Assembly (NCBI RefSeq): GCF_037893015.1
Contig: NC_133661.1
Span: 190,069,838 to 190,133,837 of the forward strand
Source of the DNA: Macrotis lagotis
Taxonomy: Eukaryota; Chordata; Mammalia; Peramelemorphia; Peramelidae
Direction of reading: 5' to 3'
Length of the DNA: 64,000 nt
Both the position numbers and the translations under genes were made by a program. Shown here in pieces: positions 20,081-32,450 of this stretch; position 1 is the first letter of the stretch, and each line of letters opens with the position of its first letter. The notes under the pieces were generated by a model. It saw only the letters and a list, made by a program, of their open reading frames with translations. It did not search any database and was not told where the DNA came from.

Positions 20081-23000
20081 GGATAAAAGGGGGGGAGGGG
20101 GAAAATACAAACAGAGGGAAGATAGCACAGAGGCCAATAAAGAATTAGTAATCATAACCTTGAATGTGAATGGGATGAACTCTCCCTTAAAACTTAAGCA
20201 AATAGCAGAGTGGATTAAAAACCAGAATCCTACAATATGCTGCTTACAAGAAACTCATTTGAAGCAGAGAGATACATATAGAGTAAAGGTAAAAGGTTGG
20301 AGCAAATCTATTTTGCTTCAGCTGAAGTAAAAAAAGCAGGGGTAGCAATCCTTATCTCAGACAAAGCAGCAGCAAAATTAGATAGCATTAAGAGAGAGAA
20401 GGAAGGAAACTTTATCCTCCTAAAAGGTACCATAGACAATAAAATCATTTCAATATTGAATATATATACACCCAGTGGGACAGCACCCAAATTCTTAGAG
20501 GAGAAGCTGAAAGAACTACAGGAAGACATAGACAGCAAAACTCTACTAGTGGGATCAGATCTAGATAAATCGAATCATAAAACAAACAAGAAAGAAATTA
20601 GGGAGGTAAATAGATTGTTAGAAAAATTAGATATGGTAGACTTATGGAGGAAACTGAATGGGGATAGAAAGGAATTTACCTTTTTCTCTGCAGTACATGG
20701 AACTTATACAAAAATTGACCACGTACTAGGACATAAAGACCTTATGATCAACTGCAGAAAGGCAAAAATAGTGAATACATCTTTCTCAGATCACAATGCC
20801 ATGAAAGTCATATGCAATATTGGACCAAGGAGATATAGACCCAGAACAAATTGGAAACTGAATAATCTCATTTTAAAAAATGAGTGGACCAAAAAAAAAT
20901 TATAGAAAGAATTAACCATTTTATCCTAGATAATGATAATAATGAAACAACATACCAAAACCTCTGGGATTCATTCAAAGTGACTCTCAGGGGATATATT
21001 ATAGCTCTGAATGCTTATATGAATAAATTGAAGAAAGAGGAAATCAATGAACTAAACATGCAACTAAAAAAATTAGAGAAAGAATAAATCAAAAATCCCC
21101 AATCAAATACCAAATTAGGAATTCTAAAAATTAAAGGAGAAATTAATAAAATCAAAAGCAAAAAACTATTGAATTAATAAATAAAACAAAAAGTTGATAT
21201 TATAAAAAACCAATAAAATTGATAAACCTCTGGTCAATTTGATTTTTAAAAAAAGACAGAGGAAAACCAAATTGCTAGTATTATCAATGAAAAAGGTGAG
21301 CTCACCACCAATGAGGAGGAAATTAAAGTAATAATTTGAAATTATTTTGCCCAACTCTAGAACAATAAATTTGATAATCTAAGTGAAATGGATGAATATT
21401 TACAAAAATATAAGTTTCCCAGATTAAATGAAGAAGAAATTAAATACCTAAACAACCCTATCTCAGAAAAAGAAATTCAACAAGCCATTATTGAACTCCC
21501 TAAAAAAAATCTCCAGGGCCTGATGGATTCACAAGTGAATTCTACCAAACATTTAAGGAACAATTGGTTCCAATCCTATATAAACTCTTTGGAAAAATAG
21601 GGAAAGATGGAGCTCTGTCTATGAAACCAATATGGTACTGTTACCTAAACCAGGAAGAGTTAAAAGAGAGAAAGAAAATTATAGACCTATCTCCCTGATG
21701 AATATAGATGCAAAAATCCTAAATAAAATCTTAGAAAAACAACTACAAGTCATCACTAGGATAATACATTATGATCAAGTAGGATTTATTCCAGGAATGC
21801 AGGGTTGGTTCAATATTAGGAAAACTGTTAGTATACTCAATTATATCAACACCAAACCTATCAGAAATCATATGATCATATCAATAGATGTTTAAAAATC
21901 TTTTGACAAAATACAACATCCATTCCTATTAAAAACACTACAGAGTGTAGGAATAAATGGACTGTTCCTTAAAATAATTAGCAGTATCTATCTGAAACCA
22001 TCAACAAGCATTATATTCAATGGGGAGAGGCTAGAGGCATTCCTAATAAGATCAGGGATGAAACAAGGGTGCCCATTATCACCACTACTATTCAATATTA
22101 TATTAGAAATGTTAGCATCAGCAATTATAGAAGAAAAAGAAACTGAAGGAATTAGAATTGGGAAGGAAAAGACAAAACTCTCACTCTTTGGAGATGACAT
22201 GATGGTCTACCTAGGGAATCCCAAGAATTCATCTAAAAAACTACTGGAAACAATTAGCAATTTTAGCAAAGTTGCAGGTTATAAAATAAACCCTCATAAA
22301 TCCTCAACTTTTTCTATATATGTCTAGCAAGAAACAGCAGGAAGAGCTAGAAAGAGAAATCCCATTCAAAGTAACCTCAGACAATGTAAAATGCTTGGGA
22401 GTCTATTTGCCAAGACAGACTCAGAATCTTTTTGAAAACAATTATAAAACACTTCTCACTCAAATTAAATTAGATTTAAATAACTGGACAAATATCAACA
22501 GCTCATGGATAGGGAGAGCTAATGTAATAAAAATGACAATCCTACCAAAACTAAACTATCTGTTTCGTGCCCTACCAATCAAAATTCCAAAAAATTACTT
22601 TAATGAGTTAGAAAAAATTGTAAGTAAATTCATATGGAGAAATGAAATAAAAAGTCAAGAATTGCCAGAAGCTTAATGAAAAAAAGTGCAAACGAAGGTG
22701 GCTTAGCCCTACCCTATCTAAAATTAAATTATAAAGCACCAGTCATCAAAACTGTTTGGTATTGGCTAAGAAATAGAGTGGTGGACCAGTGGAATAGAAT
22801 AGGTGTAAAAGCACGAGATGATTATAGTAATCTGCTGTTTGATAAACCCAAACTGTCCAGCCATTGGGATAAAAACTCCCTCTTTGATAAAAATTGCTGG
22901 GATAATTGGAAGTTAGTATGGAAGAAACTTAGATTAGACCAACACCTCACACCCTTTACCAAGATAAAATCCAAATGGTTACAGGACATAGACATAAAAA

Positions 23001-23960
23001 ACAATACTATAAGCAAATTAGAAGATCAAGGACTAGTCTACCTGTCAGATCTATGGAAAAGGGAACAGTTTAATGACTAAGGAAGAGTTGGAGAACATCA
23101 CCAAAAACCAATTAGATGATTTCAATTACGTTAAATTAAAAAGCTTTTGCACAGATAAAACCAATGTAACCAAGATCAAAAGAAATGTAGTAAATTGGGA
23201 AACAATCTTTACAACTAATGATTCTGACAAAGGACTCCTTTCTAATATATACAGAGAACTGAGTCATATTTTTAAAACAAAAAGCCATTCCCCAATTGAA
23301 AAATGGTCAAAGGATATGCACACGCAATTTACAGATGAGGAGAGCATAGCAATCTGTAGCCATATGAAAAAATCCTCTAAATCATTAATTATTAGAGAAA
23401 TGCAAATTAAAGCTTCTCTGAGGTACCACCTCACACCTCTTAGATTGGCCAGTATGACCAGGAAGGATAATGATCATTGTTGGAAGGGATGTGGGAAATT
23501 GGGGACACTATTACACTGTTGGTGGAGCTGTGAACTCATCCAACCCTTCTGGAGAGCTATTTGGAACTATGCCCAAAGGGCAACAAAAATGTGCAAACCC
23601 TTGATCCAGCAATACCACTACTGGGTCTATACCCTGAAGAGATGAGGAAAAGGGTAAAAACATTTCTTGTACAAAAATATTTATAGCAGCCCTGTTTGTG
23701 GTGGCAAAGAATTGGAAATCCAGTAAATGTCCTTCAATTGGGGAATGGCTTAGCAAATTGTGGTATATGTATGTCATGGAACACTATTGTTCTATTAGAA
23801 ACCAGGAGGGACAGGATTTTCAGGGAAACCTGGAGGGATTTGCATGAACTGATGCTGAGTGAGATGAGCAGAACCAGAAAAACACTGTACACCCTAAAAG
23901 CAACATGGGAGTGATGTTCAACCTTGAAGGACTTGCTCATTCCATCAGTGCAACAATCGG
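20079..23960 (+). pseudogene. L1 ORF2 (endonuclease / reverse transcriptase), broken
   Basis: Domains in order: APE-type endonuclease (TLNVNGMNSPLKLKQ, CLQETHLKQRD; frame shift near 20300; KAGVAILISD; SFSDHNAMKV near 20800); reverse transcriptase ([20 protein letters not shown] near 21680; [16 protein letters not shown] near 21885; [14 protein letters not shown] at 22058; active site at 22187-22198); thumb and C-terminal region (SSWIGRANVIKMTILPKLNYL) and a Cys-rich motif HCWKGCGKLGTLLHCWWSC near 23480. The active-site box is FGDD where L1 has FADD/YADD, and the endonuclease box reads SDLD where GDFN is usual. A stop follows ISIDV, inside the first catalytic block, and others lie at 20903, 21085 and 22325. 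At least eight interruptions in total. Confidence 0.93.
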
Positions 23961-24283
23961 GAACAATTTTGGGCTGTCTGCAAAGGAGAGTACCATCTGT
24001 ATCCAGATAAGGAGCTGTGGAGTTTGAGCAAAGTGCAAGGACTATTCCCTTTAATTTAGAAAAAAACAGATATCTTATTGTCAGATCTTGTTACCTCTTA
24101 GAATTCTCTTCTCTTTAAGGATATGATTTCTCTCTCATCACACCCAATTTGGATCAAGGTACAACATGGAAACAAAGTAAAGACTGACAGAGTGCTATCT
24201 GTGGGGGGTGGGGTGGGGGAGGGAAACAAGATTGGGGGAAAATTGTAAAACTCAAATTATATCTTTAATAAAAATAAATTTAA

Positions 24284-24298
24284 AAAATATTGTCTATT
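24284..24298 (+). repeat. L1 target-site duplication, right
   Basis: Second copy of AAAATATTGTCTATT, identical to 17481-17495. Confidence 0.95.
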
Positions 24299-24309
24299 TT
24301 TTCCTCACA

Positions 24310-24440
24310 ACTCTGGGATTCAGTTACCCTTCTTAATTTTACAGATAAGTGAACTAAAACACATATTAACTTATGTTCACAAATAGATGTCTGAAACCAA
24401 ATTTGAACTCAAATCTTTCTAATTACACTTGTAACCCTCT
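24310..24440 (-). repeat. MIR-family remnant
   Basis: TTTTACAGATAAGTGAACTAAA, AATAGATGTCTGAAACC and AATTTGAACTCAAATC form the antisense MIR pattern. Confidence 0.55.
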
Positions 24441-25560
24441 ATCTCCTGAGCCTTGAAGCTACCTTAATTTCTTAGTGATATGTTTGTGATCCAGAAAAAG
24501 AAACTAAAAAAATGGTGGTTAGACAAGTAGGAGACCCAAGAAAAATCAGTCTCAAAAACTCAGAAAGGAGAAAGTAATAGGGGAAGCTGATCACAATGTT
24601 TCTCAGACAGCAATTTGTCTCTCAAGTCATGAGGCAATAGCATCTTGAGAGAGTCAGAGAACCTCAGAGAGCTGCGTTTTCTCACAAGCAACACAATTAC
24701 CAAGAAGTTAAAAAAAATGTATAGGAAAAACTTCCATATTAGCAATAGCAGTTAATTAGCAGCACAGGAGAGTAGTAGCCAAGTGATGCTTCAAAGGACA
24801 GCATTTGCCAATGGGATATTGGTATGTAATGGGAATTTTCTCAAAGAGTCATGTTGATTTGCACAGGATAACCAAGAGAGAATTTACTAATAGGTCACTT
24901 GGGGAAAGATATCTTTGGTAAATTACCCTTTTACTGTTTTCTTTACATTCTTAGTACTATCTATTTGGGCCTTAATGTGAGGGAGAAAAATACCATTATG
25001 CTCACAACATATTAAAGAAAAACTAGTGTCTAACTCTCTTGAAATTCTTTTGTAATGATAATTAACAATGGCTAATCAGGTAAGAAAAAACTAGGAAGTT
25101 CTGACCTGAAAACAGTGTTTATTGCAGAACTACGAAATAACTTCAAAGGCTATCAAAGACATCTAAATAAATGAGTCCATCAAGACAATTGGTGGCTCAT
25201 CTATCACTACCTTAATCAGTATACAACAGGAAGAGGAAAAGGAAAAAGGACCTGGGAGAAATGGTTCCAAAATGCCCATGAGAGAAGCAAAGAAAAATTT
25301 TCTTGATTCATCTGCCCACAGAAGCATCTATCTGAAGATTAAGCAACTTATAAAATAATAGTAGGCTTATATTAATACAAATACCAACTTGAATCGAGTA
25401 ACATTGCTGAAAGACTAATTTACAATTGGAACAATATTATCAATGGGGATTCTTGATCAAGAGATCTCCATATGGCTTCTGTTATCATAAAAAGAAGGAA
25501 AATTTTGAAATAATAATAATAATAATAATAGCTCACTGATGGGGACAAGAGATTGGGCCT
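24441..25560. other. Unassigned intergenic sequence with (TAA)n
   Basis: No gene or nameable repeat. A (TAA)7-type run is at about 25509-25530. Confidence 0.4.
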
Positions 25561-25589
25561 CTAAGTTCACATGGAATTCCCAGTGAGAA

Positions 25590-25815
25590 AACTCACTTTA
25601 TACTTATAGAGCACTTTATATTATATATTATACAGTTCTTAAAAGGTTTTCAAAATACTTTCATCTTATTTTTCCATGACACAGTAAGAGAGGTGCTTTT
25701 ATTCCCCCTTGAACAGACAAGGAAATTGAGGCTCAGGGAAATTAAGTGACTTAATCATATTCAAATATTGGCTGAAGGCTTCTTGACCTCAAATCTAGCA
25801 CTGCTAACGCATTTA
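25590..25815 (-). repeat. MIR-family remnant
   Basis: AGAGCACTTTATATT, CCCCTTGAACAGACAAGG, AAATTGAGGCTCAGGG, AAATTAAGTGACTTAATC and the following TTGACCTCAAATC mark an antisense MIR-type element with extended flank. Confidence 0.65.
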
Positions 25816-25874
25816 ATAGTGTTCAAAACTAGTCTGTTTCAGTGAGACAATAGCTAAAATCAACAATTATAGAT

Positions 25875-26055
25875 TAGAATAGGGAGGGGATATTAAACAT
25901 CACCCAATTGAATCATCTCATTTTACAGATAAGGAAAGTGAGGCTCCTAGTGGTTCAAATCCCCTGCTCAAGAAAAGATTGATATTAAGTGACAGAACAG
26001 CATTTAAACCAAGGTACTCTAACTTCAAATCTGGTGGTCTTTTCACTGCACCACA
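25875..26055 (-). repeat. MIR-family remnant
   Basis: CATCTCATTTTACAGATAAGG, AAAGTGAGGCTCCTAG and TCTTTTCACTGCACCAC. The antisense head motif (CACTGCACCAC) resembles the tRNA-like 5' end. Confidence 0.65.
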
Positions 26056-26099
26056 AGGAATATTCAAACTATCCCAAATCCAATGCTTTAATAAAGCTA

Positions 26100-26360
26100 G
26101 AAGCAGCTAGGCAATACAGAGATGAGAATGCTTATCTTGGAGTCAAAAAACACTGAGTTCAAATCCACTTCCTGATACTTATTGGCTATATGACCCAGAG
26201 AAAGTTATTTAAACTCTTTCCTCATCTATAAAATGGGAAAAATAATAACACCTTCCTCCCAGTATTGGTATGAGAATCAAATGAGACAACATTTATATAG
26301 TACTCAGGACAATGACTGGCATATACCAAGTACTATAAAAATGTTATCTGTTATTATTAA
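26100..26360 (+). repeat. MIR/MAR-family SINE remnant
   Basis: GAAGCAGCTAGGCAATACAG, CTTGGAGTCAAAAAACAC, GAGTTCAAATCCACTTCC, CTCATCTATAAAATGGG, GTATTGGTATGAGAATCAAATG and GACAATGACTGGCATATACC follow the MIR consensus from head to tail. Confidence 0.75.
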
Positions 26361-26703
26361 TTTTACAGGAGAGGTATGATGCCCAAATGGCAGCATAAGT
26401 CACTGGTCTCTTCCATGCTCTTCCCAAGTTCATTTTATGGTTAAAAAATGCTCTTCTGTAGTCTGAAATTGTCATCACTTAATGGTTTGGCTTTTAAAGC
26501 CAATCAGAAATACGATTATTATTCCTCAGGAGAACTAGAATGGTTCTTTCCAAAATAAATACCAGAGGAAATAGGGTACCTCTTAATATACATAAATAAA
26601 CATATAATATAGCTAACAGTGAAGGGAGTAAAGTTATTGGAGAGCAGCCGAGCTACATTCCTAAAGGTAAAAAGTCTGAGGCAATAGTTCTATGCTCTGT
26701 TCT

Positions 26704-26953
26704 GGGTTAGCTGAGTGGCACAGTGGATAGAGTGCCAGGTCTGCAGTCAGGAAGATTCATCTTCCTGAGTTCATATCTGGACTTATATACTTAATAAGTG
26801 ACTCTATGACTCTGGACAATTCATTTCACCCTCTCTACCTCAGTTTCCTCAATCTGTAAAATAAGCTGTAAAAGGAAGTGACAAACCAATATTTTTACCA
26901 AGAAAACACCAAATGTAGTCACAAAATGTCAGACATTACTGAAACAATGGAAC
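26704..26953 (+). mobile_element. MAR1-like CORE-SINE
   Basis: Landmarks: AGCTGAGTGGCACAGTGG, CTACCTCAGTTTCCTCAATC, AAAAGGAAGTGACAAACC, AAGAAAACACCAAATGTAG and TCAGACATTACTGAAACAATGG. It lies inside L3/CR1-like sequence that resumes at about 26965. Confidence 0.8.
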
Positions 26954-26964
26954 AAAGTTCTGTG

Positions 26965-27350
26965 TTGACCACAATAACATTTTCAGGTTTGATTCCCACA
27001 TTTTAGGAAGGATTTAGGCAAGCTGTAGCCACTGCAAAAGATGAAGGGCAAGATGGTATGGTTTTTAAAGGAGGGAAATACTAAGGAGAGATAATAATCT
27101 TCAAGTATTTTAAGAGCTATCATGGGTTCTACTTCCCCCAGAGAGTATGTTTAGGAGTAATGGGGGTGAAAGATGTTGAATGGAAGATTTAACTCAATGT
27201 AGGAAAATATATTTTCACTAGTCAGTTTGAAAGTAGAATAGGCACTGCCTTAGGAACCAATGAGTTTCCAGTCACTAAAGGCTTTTAAATCAAGGTCAAG
27301 TGACTGCTTATTGGAGATGTTGCCAAAGAGATATTTAGATCTGTATAGAT
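26965..27350 (+). repeat. L3/CR1-type LINE 3' fragment
   Basis: CCCACATTTTAGGAAGGATTT, TCTTCAAGTATTTTAAGAGC, AACTCAATGTAGGAAAATAT, TCCAGTCACTAAAGGC and GCTTATTGGAGATGTTGCC track the same consensus as the copy at 6600-7440. Confidence 0.65.
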
Positions 27351-27354
27351 TAGA

Positions 27355-27548
27355 CTAGAAGATAGTGCAGTACAAAAGTGATAAATCTGGAGTCAGAAGA
27401 ACTGCACCCTGACTCTTTTCCTTACAAGCTGCATGATCTTGAGCAAGTCACCTTACTTCTCTGGGCCTCAGTTACTCATCTATAAAATTAAGTTGTTCAA
27501 CTAAATAATCTTATGGGTGTCCTTCCAGCTCTAAATCTATGGTCCTCT
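27355..27548 (+). repeat. THER1-like SINE remnant
   Basis: MIR-like core (GGGCCTCAGTTACTCATC) followed by the THER1-type tail CCTTCCAGCTCTAAATC and TATGGTCCTC. Directly abuts the L3 remnant. Confidence 0.7.
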
Positions 27549-28605
27549 GATCCCCTGAGATCCATTTTAATTTTCATATTCCTATTATACAACTCAACTC
27601 AATCAGTCAGATATATTCCCTAGGTCAGGCTCTTGTTGGGGCATATTTTAAAACAAATTAACTACCTCTTACTTTAATCAAGTCCTAATCATTGAAGCCC
27701 CAGGGGTCACTTCTCTCCATCCTGCCCCATTTCCTTTCACTACCTAACAACTCTCAACATTTTGACCTTTGGGAAAACTACCATCACTCTATAACACAAT
27801 TACCAGGTCAAGCCAATTCCAGACTGATTATTTCCAAATCTCAGAAAGACCATTTGGTCACTAAAATTATTTTACTTATTTTTTGTCTCTTCTAATAGAG
27901 AAAACAACATAAAAGTCCTTCTGTTGCCTGGGGTATTATAGCATAACACAAAAGCTTACTTATTCAGACCTATGAATATGCTCCTGATTTGATCCTTATC
28001 CAAGAACAGGTGAGAATTATATTCTTATTACCTCTGTTAACCTTTTCCACATGCATGTCTTTTTAATTCCTCTCTATTATTTCTACTTTGTTTAAAATTC
28101 AATATAATTTTCCCCTTTTCTTCATGTCTGTCTCCATTTCCTTGAACTATTCAAGTCATCAATATCATTTGACCACCCTTAATAAATAAAGCAGTTATAC
28201 CAGACACTGTGGGTTATTACAAAGATGCATAAAACAAAATCCCATTCCTCAAATAATTTATAAACTTCTTATAGTAACAAGGAATATTAATTTAACATAT
28301 ATATATATATATATATACAAATAGAACTGACAAAACAAGGAAATGTACTAGATCAGCTGTTTAAGTGGTTCAAATAGTTATGTCCTAAAGAAATTCAAAA
28401 TTTGTCATAATCTTTCTTTTGCTTGGGTTTATAATTTAATTGCTTGTAGAGTAGTGGGAAGCTGATTATAAATTACTTGAATCCAATGAAATATTGTCTA
28501 AAAATTGTTTTGCCCTTAAACCTGATTTTGAACTTGATAATCAGTTCTCCACATGCTCCCACTGAAACAGCAAGATTGCTCTTCATTTCCATCTTCCTGA
28601 GTTTT
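27549..28605. other. Unassigned intergenic sequence
   Basis: No gene. An (AT)n run is at about 28293-28317. Pyrimidine-rich stretches (27990-28160) may be old antisense or L2 material, but I cannot align them. Confidence 0.35.
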
Positions 28606-28609
28606 GGGA

Positions 28610-28760
28610 TATGGTGAAAAATGTCCTGGGTTTGAGGATATGGGACCTGAATTTAAATATTAACTCTAGCACTTACTAACCACATTGGTTTCAGACAAAT
28701 CACTTTATCTCTGTGAGTCTCATTTTCTTCATTTATAAAATGGACAATTGAAACATACAT
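28610..28760 (+). repeat. MIR-family remnant
   Basis: TTTGAGGATATGGGACCTG, TTACTAACCACATTGG and CATTTTCTTCATTTATAAAATGG fit a degraded sense MIR. Confidence 0.5.
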
Positions 28761-28799
28761 TTATTAAGCACTTCCTGTGTGCTAATCACCTTTATTATG

Positions 28800-30220
28800 T
28801 GTCTGACATATAATGGGAATTTAATTAATGCAGATTGATGGATTGTAATTGTCCCTTCTAGTCCTTAATCCTGTGATACTATTCCTCCTCAGTCACTAAG
28901 AGTCTTTTTTCTCTATGTTCCCCTAACTTATTCTCCTCCTTTATCTTCCTTTCATTTTTTTCTTATTCTAACTCTTCCTCTCAGTTTTCATCTTTTCCTT
29001 TTCCTTACATTGGTTCTCTTTCCTCTCTCATTCATTGTTTCATTTCTTGAATCCATTTTCTGTGGTTCTTATATTGTTACCTTTTGAGCTTCCGAAATTC
29101 CAACTTTTGCCTTTGCTGAACTCAAATTTCTTGTAATTGCCCTAGTTCTATACTGAGAGTGCACATTGATTGAAGATGTATTCACTGCTCCCATCCCATC
29201 CAATCTCCACACTAGTTTGCTCAGGAACACTGGCATTCATTCCTCGGTTTTGAAAATGACTCTTGTAAATAACTTCACCAAAAGAAAGTACCCAGGAAAT
29301 GTGGCCACTTTCAAAGGTAGAACAATTTAAATTTGGAGAAGAACTTTCCTAATGGGCTTAAAAACCATTAATGTGGACTGAGATGAATTGCAAATGTATA
29401 GATAGCTTAAATCTTTTGACCATTTCAATTGATCGATTTGAATCAATTGACCATTTTAACATGATTATGCTGTATTATTTTACATGTTATCATGCCGATT
29501 TTTATGGTTTTTTGATTTTTATATTTTATCAATCTTATTTCAAAGAAAAAGAAATCATGGCATATAAGTGATGACTTGTCTGGGGTCGGAGAACAAATAA
29601 ATGGTAATAACAGGATTTGTATCCCAGAATGTAAAATCCAAATCTGTGTTCTTTCCCTTTACTGCAACTACCTTAACAAATATTAAATATTAACACAATT
29701 TTTAAATAATATTTTCCCAAATAAATATAAAGACAAATCTTAACATTCATTTAAAAATATTTTAGCTCCAAATTGTCTTTCTCCTTCTCTTAGCTTCTTC
29801 ATCCCTATGACAGTAAGCAACTTCACATAAGTCATATTTGTGCAATAATGTAAAACCTATATTATTATATGGAAAATCTACATTATTCAAAGAAGAAAGA
29901 AAAAATGAAAAAATACTGAAAGTAAAAAGTAATATGGCTTTATTTTCATTGACTTCAATGAACACAAATTTAATTTTAAAAACTCCTTTGTAGAACTCCT
30001 TTGTATTATACATTTCAAAAAATGATGAAATATATTATAGGCTTAGATCATTATATAAATTATATAATGTTTTTATATGATAATGTCTATGAATCTCAGT
30101 TTTCTCAGTTAGAAAATGAGGACACTGGACTAGATCTAGCCTGCCAGACCTCTTTCAACTCTCAAACCCATATAGAAATGTTCTGGCATCATTAAAAGGG
30201 GAAGCAGGAAAGGAAATAAG
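28800..30220. other. Unassigned intergenic sequence
   Basis: T/C-rich at 28900-29060, AT-rich after that. Short frames at 29371-29571 and 29762-30013 have no motif. Nothing supportable. Confidence 0.4.
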
Positions 30221-30224
30221 CATT

Positions 30225-30440
30225 ATTAAGTGCCAAGTGCCAAGCCACTAAAGCACTAAGCACTTTTTAAACATCTCTTTTGATCCTCACAACAACCTTG
30301 TGATGTAGCTATGATTATAATTCCCATTTTCAGGTGAGAAAACTAAGGCATACAAGTGACTGAGTGACTTGCCCAACATCATGTATCTAAGAAGTATCTG
30401 AAATCGGATTTTATCTCAGATTTCCCTGAATTAAGATACA
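30225..30440 (-). repeat. MIR-family remnant with extended 3' part
   Basis: AAGCACTTTTTAAACATC, GATCCTCACAACAACCTTGTG, CAGGTGAGAAAACTAAGGC and GTGACTTGCCCAACATC. A good antisense match. Confidence 0.75.
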
Positions 30441-31636
30441 ATCATATATCTAAGTCCTTGACTTAACCAGTTTTATTATCAAAATGCATTTCTATAGCTG
30501 CAAGGCCAGCAAAGTTAATCCTTAGTGGGAAAAAATGTAAGTTCAATAAATTGCCAGACTTACAGGATTGTGTTGTAAAAAGATCTGAACTTAATGCAAA
30601 ATTTGAAATACAAGATCTAAGAGAAATATAAGGAAAACATCAACAACCAATAACAAGGGGCTCAACAAGGATAAATTGTTTACTATTTATACATGGAAGG
30701 TAAATCATATTCTAATATTGTTATTAATAATTGGGTAGTTTGAAGGAAAGATTGGGGTGAAGCTAAATATGATACGAGTCTAAAAAGTAAAAGGGTATAG
30801 AAAAAGATATAAAAAGTAATCATCTCATACAAATGAGATGTGAAAGGAAGAATTGATACAGAGTAACCAGATGGGGAAAGAGGGCTGGTAGATCTCAGTT
30901 CTATTCCCATCAGAAATGGATTAAAGAGGGAACAATGCAAATATTTCTAGAACTATATGAAAACTTTCTAAATTCAGAAATGAATAAGAGACTAAGGGGA
31001 TAGTGAGGATACTGAGGTAGAGGGTGATAAGAGAAGGTGGTAACAGAAGGGTGTATAGATTAATGGGAAGGGGAATAGAAGAATGTGTAAGAGAGGGATT
31101 CTTCAAGGAAGGGTGTAGGTTAAAGAATAGGAGGTCAAGGGAGAAGGTTGAAGTAAAGCAAAGGAGTGAAGAAGGGGTTGTTCCTTTCAGAAAATGTTAT
31201 AAAAACAAGAGATATACACAAACATAAAATAAGATCAGGAAAAGAATTTATTTTGTAAAAATAAGCAGTAGTAATCATGGTCTCAGAAAAAGCTAAAATA
31301 GATTTAGTCAAAAGAGAAAAATAGGGAACCCATATTATGTGTTGGAAATATCAATATTGTTTTAGACTATTGAAAATAGCTAGATAGTATATGGTAGAAA
31401 TATTGCTATAACAGAGAAAAAGATAAGCTGGTGGATTTAGAAAAATATAGAAAGACTTGCACATATGAAGGAAGAAACTATCCCTTCAGACTATCAGAGA
31501 ATGAGCAGAAAAAAACATAGTAGGATCTTATTTATGTATTTAAATGGATATAGATATAGATATGTGATTATAGATACCTATGAATATGCATGTATATGTG
31601 TATGTGTGCATATATATATAAATGGGTATAGGTATG
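30441..31636. other. Unassigned intergenic sequence
   Basis: A/G-rich at 30990-31230. Microsatellite-like GATATAGATATAG and GTATATGTGTATG at about 31545-31636. No gene. Confidence 0.4.
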
Positions 31637-32324
31637 TGAAGGGTTAATACCCATTCTGATCCTGGGCAAGGCCATATACTGGCTCCCCCACCCAAGGTGC
31701 CCCATCACTTTTGCATGAACTTAGTTGTCTTTGCATGTGCCAGATACTTCCTTTAGGAACTAGCCATTCCTGGAGGTTGAATCTTCAGAGGGTTGGCTAT
31801 ACACCCAGAGGTTCAACATTTAATTAATTTCAGAACCTTGGCTGCGAGTCTTCCCAGGTCACATGTCCTCTTCACATGGTCATGCGGGTTCTCTTCACAT
31901 ATCCTGGTTAAGTGCCAAAAAAGCTTGTATAAGCCTATTGGCAATGTGCCACCTTTGTCTGGGACCTCTTAAAAGTCCCTAACATTGAGCAGCCCCTCAG
32001 AGTTTCACCCATGGAAAGGATGCTTTACCTGGGATGTTTCCCAATACCAACTCTGAAGGCTGTACCCCCCCCCGGAACTCCCTAGCAGCTGTTGATTCAG
32101 ATGTTGGTGCTCCCAATTGATGATTTTTTCTTTTAATATATATCTTTATGTAAGCTTTGCTCTTCTTTTTATTATATTGAGACTTATTAGTAACTTTTGC
32201 TGTAAAACTGATTTTTTTCTACCTATTTTATAATCACTTTATTAAATATACTCTTCTTAGTTTTGTTGGTGTGAACATGTCATTTTGTAGGAGGCAATTG
32301 AAACTAAAACTCCTTAATCAAACA
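31637..32324 (+). mobile_element. Probable solo LTR (endogenous retrovirus fossil)
   Basis: A 688-bp segment that begins TGAAGGGTTAATACCC and ends AATCAAACA, that is TG...CA. Imperfect 5-bp flanking repeats (GTATG and TTATG) adjoin it. It is more GC-rich than its surroundings, with GTATAAGCC as a TATA-like box near 31927. No internal retroviral genes are seen. Family not known; a 5-bp repeat would suit ERVL- or ERVK-type integration. The flanks are microsatellite-like, so the repeats are weak evidence. Confidence 0.4.
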
Positions 32325-32337
32325 TTATGTATGTGTA

Positions 32338-32450
32338 TTTTGTGTACATATATGTATATATGTATATAGACGGATGGATATATAGATAGATGATAGATAT
32401 ATAGATAGAGATAGATGAATGGAGAGATGGATGGATAGATATCTACATTT
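32338..32450. repeat. Microsatellite (TATG/GATA/GGAT)n
   Basis: GTATATATGTATATAGACGG, then GATAGATGATAGATAT and ATGGATGGATAG. Simple repeat. Confidence 0.9.

Larger units (their letters stand above)
17496..24283 (+). mobile_element. Near full-length L1 retrotransposon (dead)
   Basis: About 6.8 kb. It starts AGTTCCAGCCAAGATGGC (L1 5' UTR signature), with leader to 18271, ORF1 about 18272-19161, a purine-rich inter-ORF spacer (19161-20080), ORF2 about 20079-23960 and a 3' UTR ending TTTAATAAAAATAAATTTAAA. A perfect 15-bp target duplication shows that the ends are complete or nearly so. Both ORFs are interrupted several times, so it cannot move itself. Divergence suggests a middle-aged insertion, younger than the antisense L1 piece at 8720. 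It landed immediately right of the old repeat and trinucleotide tract. Confidence 0.95.

Noticed and set aside
20297-20905. 202-codon frame as a host gene
   Set aside because: It is the endonuclease part of the L1 ORF2.
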